Source: Pratylenchus scribneri (Eukaryota; Nematoda; Chromadorea; Rhabditida; Pratylenchidae). From it: a stretch of DNA of 64,000 nt. Positions 13,901 to 25,250 of the stretch are shown here, piece after piece. Both the position numbers and the translations under genes were made by a program. The stretch spans positions 496,001 through 560,000 of the forward strand of contig JAQSEB010000103.1 in assembly GCA_030063045.1 (NCBI GenBank), read 5' to 3'. The notes beneath the pieces are model-generated. The model saw only the letters and a list, made by a program, of their open reading frames with translations. It was not told the origin of the DNA and ran no database searches. Numbering within the stretch: the first letter of the stretch is position 1; each line of letters opens with the position of its first letter.

Positions 13901-16900
13901 CGAATATCATCCGGATGGACGCCAAGGGCACGGCCCAATCTTGCCCAATCGCCGCCAATACTTTTGGCCACAAATTCCAGCGGAACATTTGGATAAACAT
14001 CCGTCGGATTGGCCGAAAGGGCATCCGCATAACGAAGTGCGATTGCCGCCTTCTTTGATTGTTCGGATGGACTCAATGATGGCATTGTGCCAGTATAGTC
14101 CGGCAATGTTATGGTCAAAGTGCAAATTGGGTGTTGCGGTGGTAAAGTGTCCGCTCGACTTCGTGGCTCTTTCATCACGGCCACTTTGCCTGCGGATGCC
14201 GCTTCTTGGTCATCTTGTTGTTTTACCTTAATTAAAATAAAATAAATATAAAATAATTAAATGGTGGATTTTTACCTTTATATTAAAGGCCAGTCGATTT
14301 TCCTGGAATGGTTGAAAGAAAATGGCCAATTGGTCGCCTCTCTTCGTCACTGGCACCAAATTGCCAGCAAATTCCAACCATTGATGCCGTCCACCCAAAA
14401 CTTCAACATCTCGCGACTTTGCAATTTCCGCAAATCCTTCCTGCTTTTCCAGCGTTTTCTCCTCTTTATCATCCGTCATGCAAAACATTCGTAATTGTCC
14501 CTCATTGGGGAATGGCCTCCGGGCGAACACAACAAATTTTGCCATGAATGGAACGGCGATTGCCTCATTGTAAATTTCTTGTGCCATTCGGGCCGCGTCT
14601 CTGGGCGTTTGGCAATCCATTAGCCAAAAACGGGCAGAGACTGTTGTTGTGAATGAAATCTACAAAATATATCATAAAATGACTATATCCTCCTGCTGTG
14701 AATAATATTGTACCTCATCCCCGGTGAATGTCAATTGTGTTGTTCCAGTGATGTCCTCCCATTGTGCCGGAGCTGATCCCCCAGTGATGCTGCACAACAA
14801 TCGAAGTGTTGGAGGATCCAATTGTGCGGGTTGAGGCGGTTCTTTTTCCTTTTCCTTTCCATGTTTTTCTGTTTGTTGCTGATATTGGGTGATCATTCCT
14901 TTGTTCGTTGATTGAGGCAATGGAATGCAAAGGGTGATTGGCTTTAATTTAAATATAAAATACATTCAAAAAAATTATTTTACTTTATGGAATTTTCGCC
15001 TTCTTGGTTCCACAGTCACAATTGGCGATACAGCCACACGATTTCCATGCAATTTTGAAACAATTTCTTGTGGAACCGGTTGAGCTTGAAGTGACACTTT
15101 GATTGTTTTTGTCAATGAGCCATCCGGGAAAATTGCCTAAATTCAGATATTAGTTGAAAAATTTTTAATATTTAATTTTGTGGAAAAATTGCTGAGTTTT
15201 TTAATTTTCCAAAAAATTTTTATGCTATTTTTTAGAGGACTATTAGAGCTTTCGAATGATATATCGCTTTCCAGGATTGGCTACTTTTTTGTTGAGTTAT
15301 GGTCAAAAGAATAGGTCCGGTACAGGTACAGTACTCTCTTTTCCAACAAATGAGAAGAGAGAACTCAATTTTCCCTTTGGCTGCAATCAAGGAAAATCAC
15401 AAATTTTCCCTTCCTCTGCTATCAAATAGAAATAAAAGAGAATACGATAGCTCAGATCTCACTTGCTGGAATGGAGGGGAACACAAAATTTCCCTTGCTT
15501 AGCTCCAACTTGTCACAAAATACATAACTAATTCATTCAGTCCTTCACTCATCAGTCAACAAGGACTGAATGAATTTTGATGATTTTTTGGTACCAAGTT
15601 AAAGTTAAAGAGAAAATTGATGGTTATCATCGGATATTAAATTTATTAATTTTGATTGGCTATTTTAAGGAGTACAGAAAATGCCAACCAATTGATCTTT
15701 ATTAAGTTATTTTTTTAAAATGCACCTGAACTCGGGGAACAACCGACGAAAGGATGACACCACCTTCTGGGCCAACACAATGCACTTCTTGCCGGACTCG
15801 GGTCACAACCGCAAAATACATTGGAAAATCGCTGGTCATTATTCGAGTGATTCTGTTGGTGTGCAATTCATCCAATTGTTGCAATTCATGGGCATCGAAT
15901 GATTCATTTAATACTTCCTTAAATAAATGGACAAAGTACTGGAAGTAATATAATTGATTAAAATACTTGAACGGCATCTTCGGTTGCCTCCAATTGATGT
16001 TCTTTCCAATGTTGTCCATCATCCGAACGCAAAATGACAATTTCCCTTTCCCTTCCCCTCAATGATGCAAAATGTGGGACTTCCAAAATGACTGGCCCAA
16101 GGAATTTTGCGCCATGTGGCCCAATTTCCAAAATGCGTGAGGCCAATGCTTCGCCTTCGCTCAATGGAGGTGGATGCGACAATTTTTCCTATAATAATGG
16201 AATTATTGATAATGATAGTGTGCAATTCCTACCTTCTTCAGGTAGCGGCAAGTTATTCGGATTGGTGCCGCCGCTTTTCGAGGCGGAATAATCACTCGAA
16301 CCCCGGAATGGCGGCATCCGCGCATTGCACCGCCGCGAGCATCCACAAGGAAGGAAATGAGGAAACTTTAAATAAAAATAATTTTAATTTTAAATTTGGA
16401 ATGGAATTAGAAATTCAATCGAAATTTTAAAATTTTCACAAAAATGGACAATACAAAAAAAGAGACCAACAATTCACCACTAAAAATTGGCACCTACGTT
16501 TTCATGAATAATTTGCTGAAAAATATGGAATTTATTTTGATCAATTTACCCAAAATAAATTAAATTTATTCCTTCTCCACTCACCTTGGTTGGATTAATT
16601 CATTTCGGCTCAATGCCACATTGTCATCTTGGCCATTTTCCAAGAAACTTGGATCGGGAATTGCCGTTGTTATTGGCGCATTTTGTGCTCTTTTGATGAC
16701 CGCTTCCAGGTCTGCATCAGTCGTATCAAATGGGGAAATGCCACTTTTGGAGAGTTGTTGTTCTCCGGTGTGAATCAAATGGATGACGGCGGAATCGCGT
16801 AAACCCTGGGTGATGGATTCGTTGAAATCGCGGGCATGTTCGGCCGCAACCACTTGATGATCATCGGCTTCATCTTCCGAATCCGAGAACATTCTTAAAT

Positions 16901-19900
16901 AATAAATGTTATGGGAATAAATATTTATTTAATTCTAATTCCTATTTTTTAAAAAATAGCATAAATTAAGCCAAAATCAATAAGCATAAATATAAAATGA
17001 ATTAATTTAGAATTGAGAAAACAAATATAGTATTGACAATTTCAGTAAGGCAAACAAACTTCTTCTTCCAAAAATACTTCTTCATTGTATTCGGCAAATT
17101 GTCTGAAAAATTGTGTCAAAAAGCCGCAGAATCGCGCACCAAAAAATAAATTCCAAATAGTCGGAGAGGATTTATAATCAATTGAATGGTAGCCAACAAA
17201 AAAATGTTGGATGAATAGAATTGAGGGGGTAAATGTTTGTGAGAGTATTAACGACCTTGATGTGAATTGTGAATGGTGGTTGGGTCGGCGAGTGTTTGGT
17301 TGGGGGTCAAAACGATATTTGCAAAAAGAATATAACGGGGGAGGATGGCCGACTTTCGGCTCAATGAATTCATTGATGAGAGGGAGGGGGTGGGGGAAAT
17401 GAACAGATTTTGGTTGATGATAATTTGAATGGATGGATGGGGAATGTTTGTGGGGGAAATAATTAAAAATAATAACATATAAGGGCATCCAATTAATTAA
17501 ATTTGGGCGAGAAAATGAATATGAGAAAGTAAAGTTTTAAATGAAAATTTTGAACTATCTCAAATTATTTCCCCCATTTATGTATTAAATGTTTACGTTT
17601 CATTCATTGCCTCTGGATTCTGAGGCCTGTATCTTTCTTCGGTGATTGTTGTTGTTTCGGTGATTATTGTCGTCTCCGTCACAGTTCGCAATGTTTCCAC
17701 CACCGAAACATAGCCTAGGCGTTGGGCAATGGCCAATGGTGTTTGGCCATTTGCAGTTTTCGTATTTGGAGATGCTCCATTTTCCAGGAGGAAACGAACA
17801 ACATGATTATGGCCTTGTTGTGCTGCTTGATGCTACAATTTAATTAAAATATATTTATTAAATATTCAATTTTATTTTATTACTAATGGAGTGTAATTTG
17901 CACGTGTTTCAGCATTGACATTGGCCCCATGTTCAACAAGCCATTTGACCATTTCAATTTGGCCAAAATGCGAGGCAACATGCCTTTAGAGAATGCGATA
18001 TAATAAATATATTTAAATTATTTACAAAGGTGTATATCCGGCATTTGTTTGTGCATTTATGTCGGCATTATTTGCAAATAATTGATCGGCCACTTCCACT
18101 CGATTCTCTTGTGCGCATAAATGCATTGGGGTTAATCCATTCTTTGCCCGGGCATTCACCTATATTTTAATTAATTTTTAATTAATATTCTCGCGAATAA
18201 TTCACTTTTGATCCTTTCTCAATCAGCAAAGCGGCCATTCCAACGTGGCCTTCTTCTGATGCCAAATGCAATGGAGTAAATCCCGCCCGACTTTCGGCAT
18301 TTGGATCGGCCCGATATGCAATGAGGGCATTTGCAATTTCCATCTAATTAATTTAATCATTCGAATAAATACAAAAATTTCCATCCACCTGATTTTTCTT
18401 CGCCGCAATATGAAGTGGACTGTACCCATTTTTGGCACATGCCTGTGCCCTTGCCCCCCTCTCCAACAAAAGTTGTGCCACCCTTTCATTATTATAATGC
18501 GCTGCCACATGCAACGGTGTCACTTGATTTTTGCCCTCAATGTCCACTGGTGTTCCTCTGTCCAAAAGCAATTTCACCACCGTATAATTTCCATATTTTG
18601 AGGCCAAATGCAGTGGGGAGAAGCCTTTTTTCGTCAACAACGTTTTGTTCGCCTTTTTCTCCAACAACAATTGGACAACATCATCTTGACCCTCTTTTGC
18701 GGCAATATGCAATGCTGTGTATTGATCACGGGTTGCGGCATTCGGATTGGCGTGAGCATTCAACAAAATATGCGCAATGTCAGAATTGCCCAAACGGGCA
18801 GAAATATGCAAGGGGGTTTGGAGTTCACGTGCCTGGGCATCCACATTTGCCTTATTCCTGACCAAAACACGGACAATATCCTATGAAATCGTTGAATTTA
18901 AATAATATTTTTGGTGGTGTCTAACGGTTTGATTTGCCCTGGCGGCCAAATGAAGTGGCGTTTCCCCGCGGACAGTTTCACAGTCAACATTTGCGCCCTA
19001 ATTAAATATTTTATTAAATGAATGCATTTTAGTGTCTAAACTTGTTGAATCAAAAATATGACAATATTTATGCATCCCATGAATGCGGCAACATGCAAAG
19101 GACTTAAACCGGATTCGGTGGTTGCCTCAACACTGGCATGATATTTTAGTAACAATTCCACAACTTTTATTCGATTCTTTTTGCATGCAATATGCAATGG
19201 AGTGAATCTTTTTGGGTATGAATGAATTATTGCATCCAATGACCCTCCCCCATACCCATTCAATGCTCGCGCATTTGGATCCGCTTGTCGATCCAATAAT
19301 AATTTGGCCACCTTTAAAAATGAATTGCTATCAGTTTCCTAAATGTTTCAATTTAGTATATTTTAATGGCTTATTACTATATCTAATAGCCAAAATTTGG
19401 ATATGCCTCCTGCGACATGCTAACTTTCTCCATTTATAATAATTATAATAACTCATCAAGGACTGAACTAATTTTGATAATTTTTACATCAAATTAGAGA
19501 TCAAAGTCCCAGCTAGATAATACTATTAATTTTAATTTAATTGATTCAGAATTATGCTTTTAATAAAAATTTTTGAAAAATTCATTAATCCATAGTATAG
19601 CATTTCAAAAGATTTTTGTGGGCACAACTTCAAAATTTCTGAAGAAATTTAATTAATATATCATTAGATTAGATAGCTAAGAGTCTGCTCTTTAATTTGA
19701 TACTAAAATCATCAAAATTGGTTCAGTCCTTGATGAGTTATTATAAATGGCGCAAAGTTAGCCCAAATTTTTATTTGAGATGTATCCATAAAATCTTCCT
19801 TCTTTAAAAATAAATAAACCTACCCCAACATGTCCACAATGGGCAGCAACATGCTGAAAATATTCAAACGGACTTAAAATTTAAAATGGTAAAAAAGACC

Positions 19901-21470
19901 AATGGTGTCAAATAATCGACGGTGACCTCATCCACATTTGCGCGATGATATAGGAGAATTCGGGCACAATCAACATGATCGCCCTAAATTGTTTTGGTTC
20001 AATCCAATTCACAAAACAATTCGAAAACCTGGGCCGACATATGCAATGGGGTTAAACCATTTTTGGTTTTCGCCGAAATTGGTGCTCCCCTTTCCAATAG
20101 TACTTCAACAACATTTTCATGCCCTGATCTCGCCGCACAATGTCTTTAATTTATTTTACATTTCCAATTTTATTTTAATCAAATTTTTCAAACAATGGAG
20201 TCAACAAATCGCGCGTTCTGCAGTCAATAATTGCGCCTCTGTCCAAAAGTAATTCCACCAGCTTAACTCGACCCCATTTGGCGGCAACATGAAGTGGGGA
20301 AATGTTGTGCCTCGCTTGGAAGTTCACATTTGCCCCTTTGTCGATCAGCAATTGGGCAATACCTTTTTATATAATATATAATCCGTTTTACATTTTGCAC
20401 ATTAAATCAAATTTGAGCTTTTCTAGGGATTTTCAGCTCTTGGGATTATAAAGTACAAAAGTAAAAATACCCAAAAAAAATACAATGCACACCTTCATTA
20501 TTATAATGGGCAGCAATATGTCTAGAAAGAGAGGAAAATGGAATTAAAATTTAATAAACTCAAAAAGAAATCTCACAGTGGAGTGAAACCACTTTTTGAT
20601 GTGACATTTGGATTCTGTTCATTTTGTAGAAGGAGAGTGGCAGCACGAGTGTCATCTAATATATTTGATTGACATATTCACATAATATTACTCATTTCGA
20701 TTCACCTTTTTTGGCCGCAATATGCAATGCCGGTAATTTTACTTTGCTTGTATTGTCATTTTCCAATAACAAAGCCACAATTCTATCATGGCCTTGTTGA
20801 AGGGCAACGGCCAATGGAGTAAATCTATTAATTTGGGCAAAAATTCCCATAGTAATTTAATTATTTTTGTACCCATCTTCGGTGGCCAATGCTTGGTTTG
20901 CCCCATGGGCCAACAAATATCGGACCACAACTTCAAATTATATTAAATTAAAAATGTTTTAGTGCTAATCTTTGCCTTCATGATTTTCCTGTGCGGCCAT
21001 ATAAAGTGGAGTGAACCCATTCAATGATTGGGCATTCACATTGGCCCCATGCTCAACCAAAATTGTCACAATTATATCTTGTCCCGCCAATGAGGCAATA
21101 TGCAAGGCGGTATTCCCCTTTCGGGTGCTGGCATCCACGGCCGCGCCCCGCCTCAACAATTCCCGGACAACCTCATTATGGCCCTCTTTTGAGGCCAAAT
21201 GCAGCGAATTTAGGCCATTTGAATTGCAGGTGTTTATGTCTATTCCGGCACGAAGAAATTCCAAAACTTGATCCAAATTGCCGGCACGGGCCGCGCGAAG
21301 GAACATTGCATTTTGGTCATTTCGGGCAGGCTAATTTGGTTTAAAGGAATAATTATAATTTAGGAAAAAACAACTTTTAATGGCTGTTGTGGTTGTTGTT
21401 GCTGTTCTCTTTCCTCCTCCCCAGTATTTTCTTTATTTGTCGGCTCGGAAGTCGATGAATCCACTGTCAT
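1953..21470 (-). CDS. unc-44: Giant ankyrin (UNC-44 type), ~19.5-kb multi-exon gene
   Basis: Ankyrins link membrane proteins to the spectrin cortex; UNC-44 acts in axon guidance and axon initial-segment organisation. The start ATG is at 21470: exon 1 (21375-21470, 32 codons) is Gln/Glu-rich and joins in phase to exon 2 (20976-21330), which begins [17 protein letters not shown], the canonical ankyrin opening. About two dozen ankyrin repeats follow, then ZU5/UPA ([15 protein letters not shown] at ~16340) and a death domain ([20 protein letters not shown]). After that comes a long Glu-rich tail in many middle-sized exons, ending ...[11 protein letters not shown] with the stop at 1953. The exon at 8162-8614 starts the giant tail with [12 protein letters not shown]. 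Candidate early stops at 12004 and 17042 suggest shorter isoforms. Isoform connections are inferred from phase only. Confidence 0.93.
3058..3247. mobile_element. Short inverted-terminal element with internal tandem repeats (hAT-like ends)
   Basis: It lies in a unc-44 intron. The ends are CAGGGATGGCATCGATG and, inverted, CAGGGACAGAGATGACATTG. Between them a ~36-bp unit containing TCGAAATTTCGAAAGGTCAA is repeated about four times. Ends beginning CAGGGA resemble hAT transposons; no clear 8-bp target duplication was found. Confidence 0.5.
5600..5960. mobile_element. Fold-back element, family 3 (copy 1)
   Basis: Inverted arms TCGATTTAGTCTATGAAATT (about 5692-5711) and AATTTCATAGACTAAATCGA (about 5822-5841) enclose about 110 bp. 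Flanks with AGCTAATTCCGGAA match copies at 28000-28160 and 44410-44815. It lies in a unc-44 tail intron. Confidence 0.65.
6686..6770 (-). repeat. In-frame 27-bp coding repeat in unc-44 tail
   Basis: Three copies of a 27-bp unit encode QEKQFEEIP; one copy has an extra His codon. Confidence 0.85.
7147..7503 (-). repeat. In-frame 45-bp coding minisatellite in unc-44 tail
   Basis: Seven copies of a 45-bp unit encode [15 protein letters not shown], followed by a variant ending EETEM. Copies are virtually identical at DNA level (one T/C change near 7481), so the array was homogenised or expanded recently. Confidence 0.95.
8977..10966 (-). CDS. Coherent ~257-residue protein inside the unc-44 locus (nested gene or internal-promoter isoform)
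   Basis: ATG at 10966 ([20 protein letters not shown]) follows an A/T-rich leader with no splice acceptor close by, so it looks like a true start. Exons join in phase through eight segments: 10831-10966, ~10622-10784, ~10506-10578, ~10160-10255, ~9988-10108, ~9423-9522 and 8977-9075, with junctions [57 protein letters not shown] and [12 protein letters not shown]. It ends EKIITVQRI. No domain is recognised; the middle is acidic and helical, and the C-terminal half Ser/Thr-rich. It lies on the same strand inside the unc-44 intron between ~12.0 and 8.6 kb. It could be an independent gene or a 3'-end isoform; unc-44 is known in C. elegans to make several products. Confidence 0.6.
11040..12003. 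other. Gene-free stretch inside the unc-44 locus
   Basis: AT-rich sequence with no supported exon. It probably holds the 3' UTR of the short isoform ending at 12004 and the promoter of the reading frame starting at 10966. Confidence 0.4.
12004..12263 (-). other. Possible alternative terminal exon of unc-44
   Basis: The exon reads [20 protein letters not shown] and ends SRPGSPISE with a stop at 12004-12006. Internal GT donors after GTEQ and RKH are both phase 1 and would join in frame to the exon at 8614 (DASLSLSLS). Read-through gives a short isoform; use of a donor gives the long tail. Confidence 0.5.
12314..12499. mobile_element. Terminal-inverted-repeat element, family 4 (copy 1)
   Basis: GGTACTTATCGATTATC at the left and GGATAACCGATAAGTACC at the right are inverted copies. 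Inside, AAGGGTGATTAGGATTAGGG and CCCTAACCCTATACCGGATG form a second hairpin. It matches 53712-53915. It lies in a unc-44 intron. Confidence 0.75.
13550..14225 (-). other. Death domain of unc-44
   Basis: Two exons encode the domain: 13810-14225 ([38 protein letters not shown]) and 13550-13758 ([17 protein letters not shown]). This is the typical ankyrin death-domain order. The second exon ends in a Ser/Ala-rich linker. Confidence 0.9.
14228..16370 (-). other. ZU5 and UPA domains of unc-44
   Basis: The first ZU5 exon reads [18 protein letters not shown] then [21 protein letters not shown]. The next carries [20 protein letters not shown] and [21 protein letters not shown]. Exons at 15715-15960 ([26 protein letters not shown]), 14990-15135, 14705-14945 and 14275-14660 ([19 protein letters not shown]) complete ZU5-2 and UPA, the spectrin-binding supramodule. 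Confidence 0.93.
15531..15575. repeat. 15-bp hairpin related to family 2
   Basis: ATTCATTCAGTCCTT and AAGGACTGAATGAAT are perfect inverted copies around a 15-nt loop. Adjacent TTTTGATGATTTTTTGGTAC matches the arms of fold-back family 2. It lies in a unc-44 intron. Confidence 0.65.
17042..17112 (-). other. Possible alternative terminal exon after the ankyrin repeats
   Basis: After an acceptor, the segment reads [19 protein letters not shown] and stops at 17042. Splicing from AAC/gtaaac at ~17598 is in phase. Skipping it joins NET directly to [13 protein letters not shown] at 16895, the conserved ankyrin continuation. It may encode an ankyrin-repeat-only isoform. Confidence 0.35.
17599..21330 (-). 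other. Ankyrin-repeat block of unc-44
   Basis: The repeats run through about a dozen exons, each showing the TPLHxAA and GAxVxA ankyrin consensus, for example [43 protein letters not shown] and [19 protein letters not shown]. The block closes with QNPEAMNET near 17600, the usual linker toward an acidic SDSEDE segment found at 16870-16895. One intron (20931-20975) uses a GC donor. Confidence 0.95.
19380..19785. mobile_element. Fold-back element, family 2 (copy 1)
   Basis: The left arm carries CTCATCAAGGACTGAACTAA and the right arm TTGGTTCAGTCCTTGATGAG, with matching outer parts (GCTAACTTT, CCATTTATAATAA). The arms together are about 80-100 bp each. It lies in a unc-44 intron. Relatives are at 52379-52682 and 54514-54856. 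Confidence 0.75.
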
Positions 21471-23535
21471 TCTTTTTTTTGGTGGAAATATTCAATTCAT
21501 AATTTTAATTCTGCATAAATAAATATTTATAGATGAAATATTGGTGGAAAATAAGAAAATTGCTCTAAAAGATGAATGGAAAATGCGCACAATTTGCTGA
21601 CCTCAACAACATTGTTGGGAGGAAAAAGATTTAATTAACGGTCATTAGGGTTAAAAGAAGTATATATTAGTCATTCATTTAACATTATTCCCCGATTCCA
21701 TCTCGCATCGTTGAGCAGAAAATATTTTCGATTCAGCAAGTTTTGGGGTAAATATATGTTAAAAACCCAAAAAAAAAATTTAATAAAATTTAGTAAAAAA
21801 ATGCGGAAAGGAATGCCAATGCCAATGCCAAAATAAGGAATTGCTTTTGGGCAAAATAATAGGAGAAGTGCTTTGTTGTCGACTATGAATTGAGGAGGCC
21901 TCATCTGGCCATTCCCTCGAGGCAATTGTGGTGACCAAAAAGGGGGCAAATGGATTGGCCTCTGCTCGGCCCCTTGGCCATCTGCCTTTTCTTCTCGACT
22001 GACATATACATATTTTGCCCCAGGCAGCGGATGTGCTTCGTAAAAATAAACCGCAACGGAAGGGCCCAGGGAAATTGGCCATAGTGGTTTGGGCCAAGAA
22101 AAGAGAGGAAGAAAATGTTCGTAGAAATATAACATGCCTTTTGGATGAGACATTTGAAGGAGGGAAGGATGAAAAGCCGAGAATTGTACATTAGGTTGGA
22201 GGGAGGAGGTTTCCGCAGCAGCCGAGGGGGAAGAATCATCGATTTCCCATTCAGCTACTGACATTTTCCCTCCAACCAACTCAAATAATATACATTGAAT
22301 AGAGGCATAATCCCCACATTTTCATTCTCCACATTCATTCGATGAAAGTGTCGTTTTTGTCCTTCCCTGCTGTTGTTTTGGGTGCTTTTGCTTCTGTCTT
22401 CTTCCAACCTATTCACATTTTTGCTAGCCTCAAATTTGTGCCTTTCATTAGGATGAGATATTGCCCAAAAATAAAATTTATAATGAAATATGCAAATTAG
22501 AAGAATTTAGCTTATTTATATTGGAGGAAGGAAATTAGGACTAAATTTCGTAAATACTATTTGGTGTTTGATGAAGATTCTGGAAAAAAATTGATTTTGA
22601 TTTTGCCTGATCCATATATATCCTTTGGAAATGACAAATTGTTGGGGAAAAATAATTTATCAAAATTTTAATTTTTCTCGACACTCACTTTGGCTTATAA
22701 TTAATTGGATTCATTCTGTCGATGATATTTAAAAGAATTTGATTAAAATAAAGTAATATGAAAATGCAAAATTTGGGAGAAAAGAGTGAGAATCTGCTTA
22801 AAAATGGCAAATGGAGGAAGATGATTCGTTATCAAATTCGGCACGGCACCTGCATGGATTTGGATATTTAAAGGTCAAAGTTCGTCGAATTCGGCCTCTT
22901 TTTTTTGATAAGGAATCAATTCAAATATTTGCTTGAGGCAATTTTCTCTAGCATTTTTTATGGCGATAAAAGCTTATTCGTATCACAAATTAGGTCATCA
23001 AATGAGAATGAGGATTACGATATTCATAATGCAGCTTCTTTTTCTTTGATAAGAAAAATATATTCATCAAATATTGCCCGAAGCAATTTTCATAAATTTA
23101 TGCTGACCCCACAAAATAGGTCATCAAAGGAAGATTACGATATTCAATATTGCCTCTTTCTAAATTTATCAGCAAATGCCCTCTAAAATATAAGTGAAAG
23201 AAACAATTTGAGTCGTGAGTGGATGGGAAAAGGTTAACATTCGCTGGTACAGTAATAATGTTGGGTAAATTTATTTGATAGGTAGAAGAGTAATCAAAAT
23301 TTGTTGCAAATATTGTTGATAGATAACCATTTATCGTTTTCTTCCATTCTTTCAACATTCAATTCGCAAAACTATTTATTATTTTTGCTTCATTTTTTCA
23401 ATCTATTGTGAGGCTGAATAAATAAATATAAATATACATATAAGCTTTTTATGATTCACTCAAAATGACATTTAGTTAGCTATTCTCTAAAATAGAATAG
23501 CATGTTTCCCCTCAATTCAATAAGCAATTCAAAAA
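21471..23535. other. Upstream region of unc-44 and intergenic spacer
   Basis: About 2 kb with no confident gene. A minus-strand frame at 21671-22279 (MSVAEWEIDDSSPSAAAETS) has a plausible coding start but decays into Phe/Leu-rich sequence; it may be an alternative 5' exon of unc-44. At about 22890-23165 a ~130-bp segment is imperfectly duplicated (both copies share AGGTCATCAAA and GATTACGATATTCA). Bases just before 23536 are AT-rich and may form the promoter of the next gene. Confidence 0.4.
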
Positions 23536-24395
23536 ATGATTTTAAAAATCAATTTAATTTTAATAAAGCTTATAATGTTCTTCCTTGGAAAATGCTTAAT
23601 TTTCTTCTCGCTTGCGACTTCTTCGTTGGCCACAATCCATTTGACATATCCATCTTCTCGTACCACTTCTAATTATTATATTATATTCGAAGCTGAAGAC
23701 ATCAATGGAAATGTGGAATTTTTGGATAAGGTCTAAAAATTGGGGCAACTTTAATCCAAATTTATTTTGTCAGTATGGAGAAAAGGTTGGCATTGATTTT
23801 GGGGTGAAATATGCCTATATTAACGATAATCAAAGTGATTATAACAAATTAGCAATTGAATTCCTTCCAAAAATTCCTGGTTTTGATTGGCCAAAGGAAA
23901 AAAAGTGGTTAGTTATGAAATGATATTTGACAAATGTATAAATTATTTCCATAGGTTTTTAATACTTGAAGCAGCTATTGATTATGATGATTACCGCAAT
24001 AAATATTTTTTCATTGATTATTCAAAATTAATCGCAAATTTTATCGAAGAATTGAATCCAAGAGAGGGTAGTGGAAAATTTGATTTTATTAATAATTTGT
24101 TAAACAGATATTCGGCACTACACAAATTCGACTCGACGTTGGCAAATGAAACATGGGCAAGTTTTTTTTTACATTTATTTTGCATATTTTTAAGCTTCGA
24201 GTGTGACGAAGCGAAAATCAAAATGGCATCCAATTATTCAAATCCACTTTTCGCTACAATAATATTCAAAAATTTGAAGGTAATTTGTCAAAGTAAAAGA
24301 ATAATTAAAATTGTTTTAATGCTATTTAGTTTCTTCCTTTTGCGAATCAAGAAAGTGCAGACTTTAAATCTGATCAAGGCAAACATAAAAATTAG
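23536..24395 (+). CDS. Orphan secreted protein, ~239 residues
   Basis: There are four exons: 23536-23730, 23774-23907, 23955-24279 and 24330-24395, with junctions LDK/YGEKVG, KK-W-FLILEAA and KNLK/FLPFANQ all in phase. The N-terminus has two Met choices; from the second (MFFLGKCLIFFSLATSSLA) it is a typical signal peptide with likely cleavage after SSLA. The rest is soluble and rich in Asn, Tyr and Asp, with one hydrophobic segment (SFFLHLFCIFLSF, ~24158-24195) that could instead be part of a GC-AG intron beginning gcaagt. No domain is recognised. The stop lies only 45 bp before the start of the next gene on the same strand. The function is unknown; secretion is inferred. Confidence 0.6.
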
Positions 24396-24440
24396 GTCTT
24401 TACTTTAAAATATTAATATTTTAGATTTTACTAATTGCAA

Positions 24441-25250
24441 ATGGTATATGCCCTATTTGAATGTAAATAATCTATAAAAATTCATTTTTTTTATCTCATT
24501 TTATTCGTAGTTCCTTCGAAAAAATTGGTGGATTTTTGCAATTGTCTTGTCAATTTTCATTTGTTGTTGTTGTTGCTGTGAATGTTGCCGTGAATTGGCT
24601 AAATCCATTTGGGAATGTTTCGCAAATTTGCTTAAAGCAGCAGTCATTCTCATATTTTCCTGCCTTTGTGGTTTATGTTGCCTAATTTATCATGTGCGTC
24701 AAAGACGTCAAGAATTGCGTCAAAATCGAGAAGAACAAATTCGACAACGAATTCGAGAACGACTTGAGACCATTCATCGACTTCGTCGTCTACAACAGGA
24801 AGCCGAAGGACAGGCAGCCAGGGAACAAATTGCCCGGGAATTGTTCCCATTGTTGTTGCTTCATTCAATGATGAACGAACATGAAGAGGTAAATATGGCA
24901 AATTTGAAGCTTATTATGCCTAATAAATTCCAGAATGAGGATGAAGAAGCTGCAGGCACATCCAATCAATCAAATACTCGGCGCCAACCTCAATCATCTT
25001 TTTCTGCCGAAGCCGCTACAACGGCAACGAATCCAATAGCATTCAAAGAATGCAGTATTTGCCAAGAAAATGAAGTACCAATTAAAATTATTTAAATTTT
25101 TATTCAATTGTTTAGCGTGCCATTGTTTTTGAACCGTGCATGCATTTGGTGGCATGCGAAATTTGTTCGGAAAGAATCAAAGGCGAAGGCAGCAAATGTC
25201 CAATTTGTCGAAGGCAAATACAAAAGATGTCTCGCGTTTTTCTGCCTTAA
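24441..25250 (+). CDS. Membrane-anchored C-terminal RING finger protein, ~218 residues
   Basis: The ATG (24441-24443) is immediately followed by a GT intron (24444-24510), so exon 1 contributes only Met. Exon 2 (24511-24888) begins FLRKNWWIFAIVLSIF, and exons 24934-25074 and 25116-25250 follow; all junctions are in phase. Domains: a hydrophobic segment, a Cys cluster (CCCCCCECC, possible palmitoylation), a second membrane segment (AAVILIFSCLCGLCCLIYHV), an Arg/Glu-rich helix, then a RING of C3HC4 type: ECSICQENE, FEPCMHLVACEIC, KCPICRR. C-terminal RINGs of this form are usually E3 ubiquitin ligases acting with E2s. The 45-bp intron 24889-24933 is open in frame, so retention would only insert 15 residues. 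The RING call is firm; substrates are unknown. Confidence 0.82.

Noticed and set aside
21671..22279. 202-residue minus-strand ORF as a gene
   Set aside because: The second half is Phe/Leu-rich noncoding-like sequence and the canonical unc-44 start lies downstream; only the first ~40 residues could be an alternative exon.
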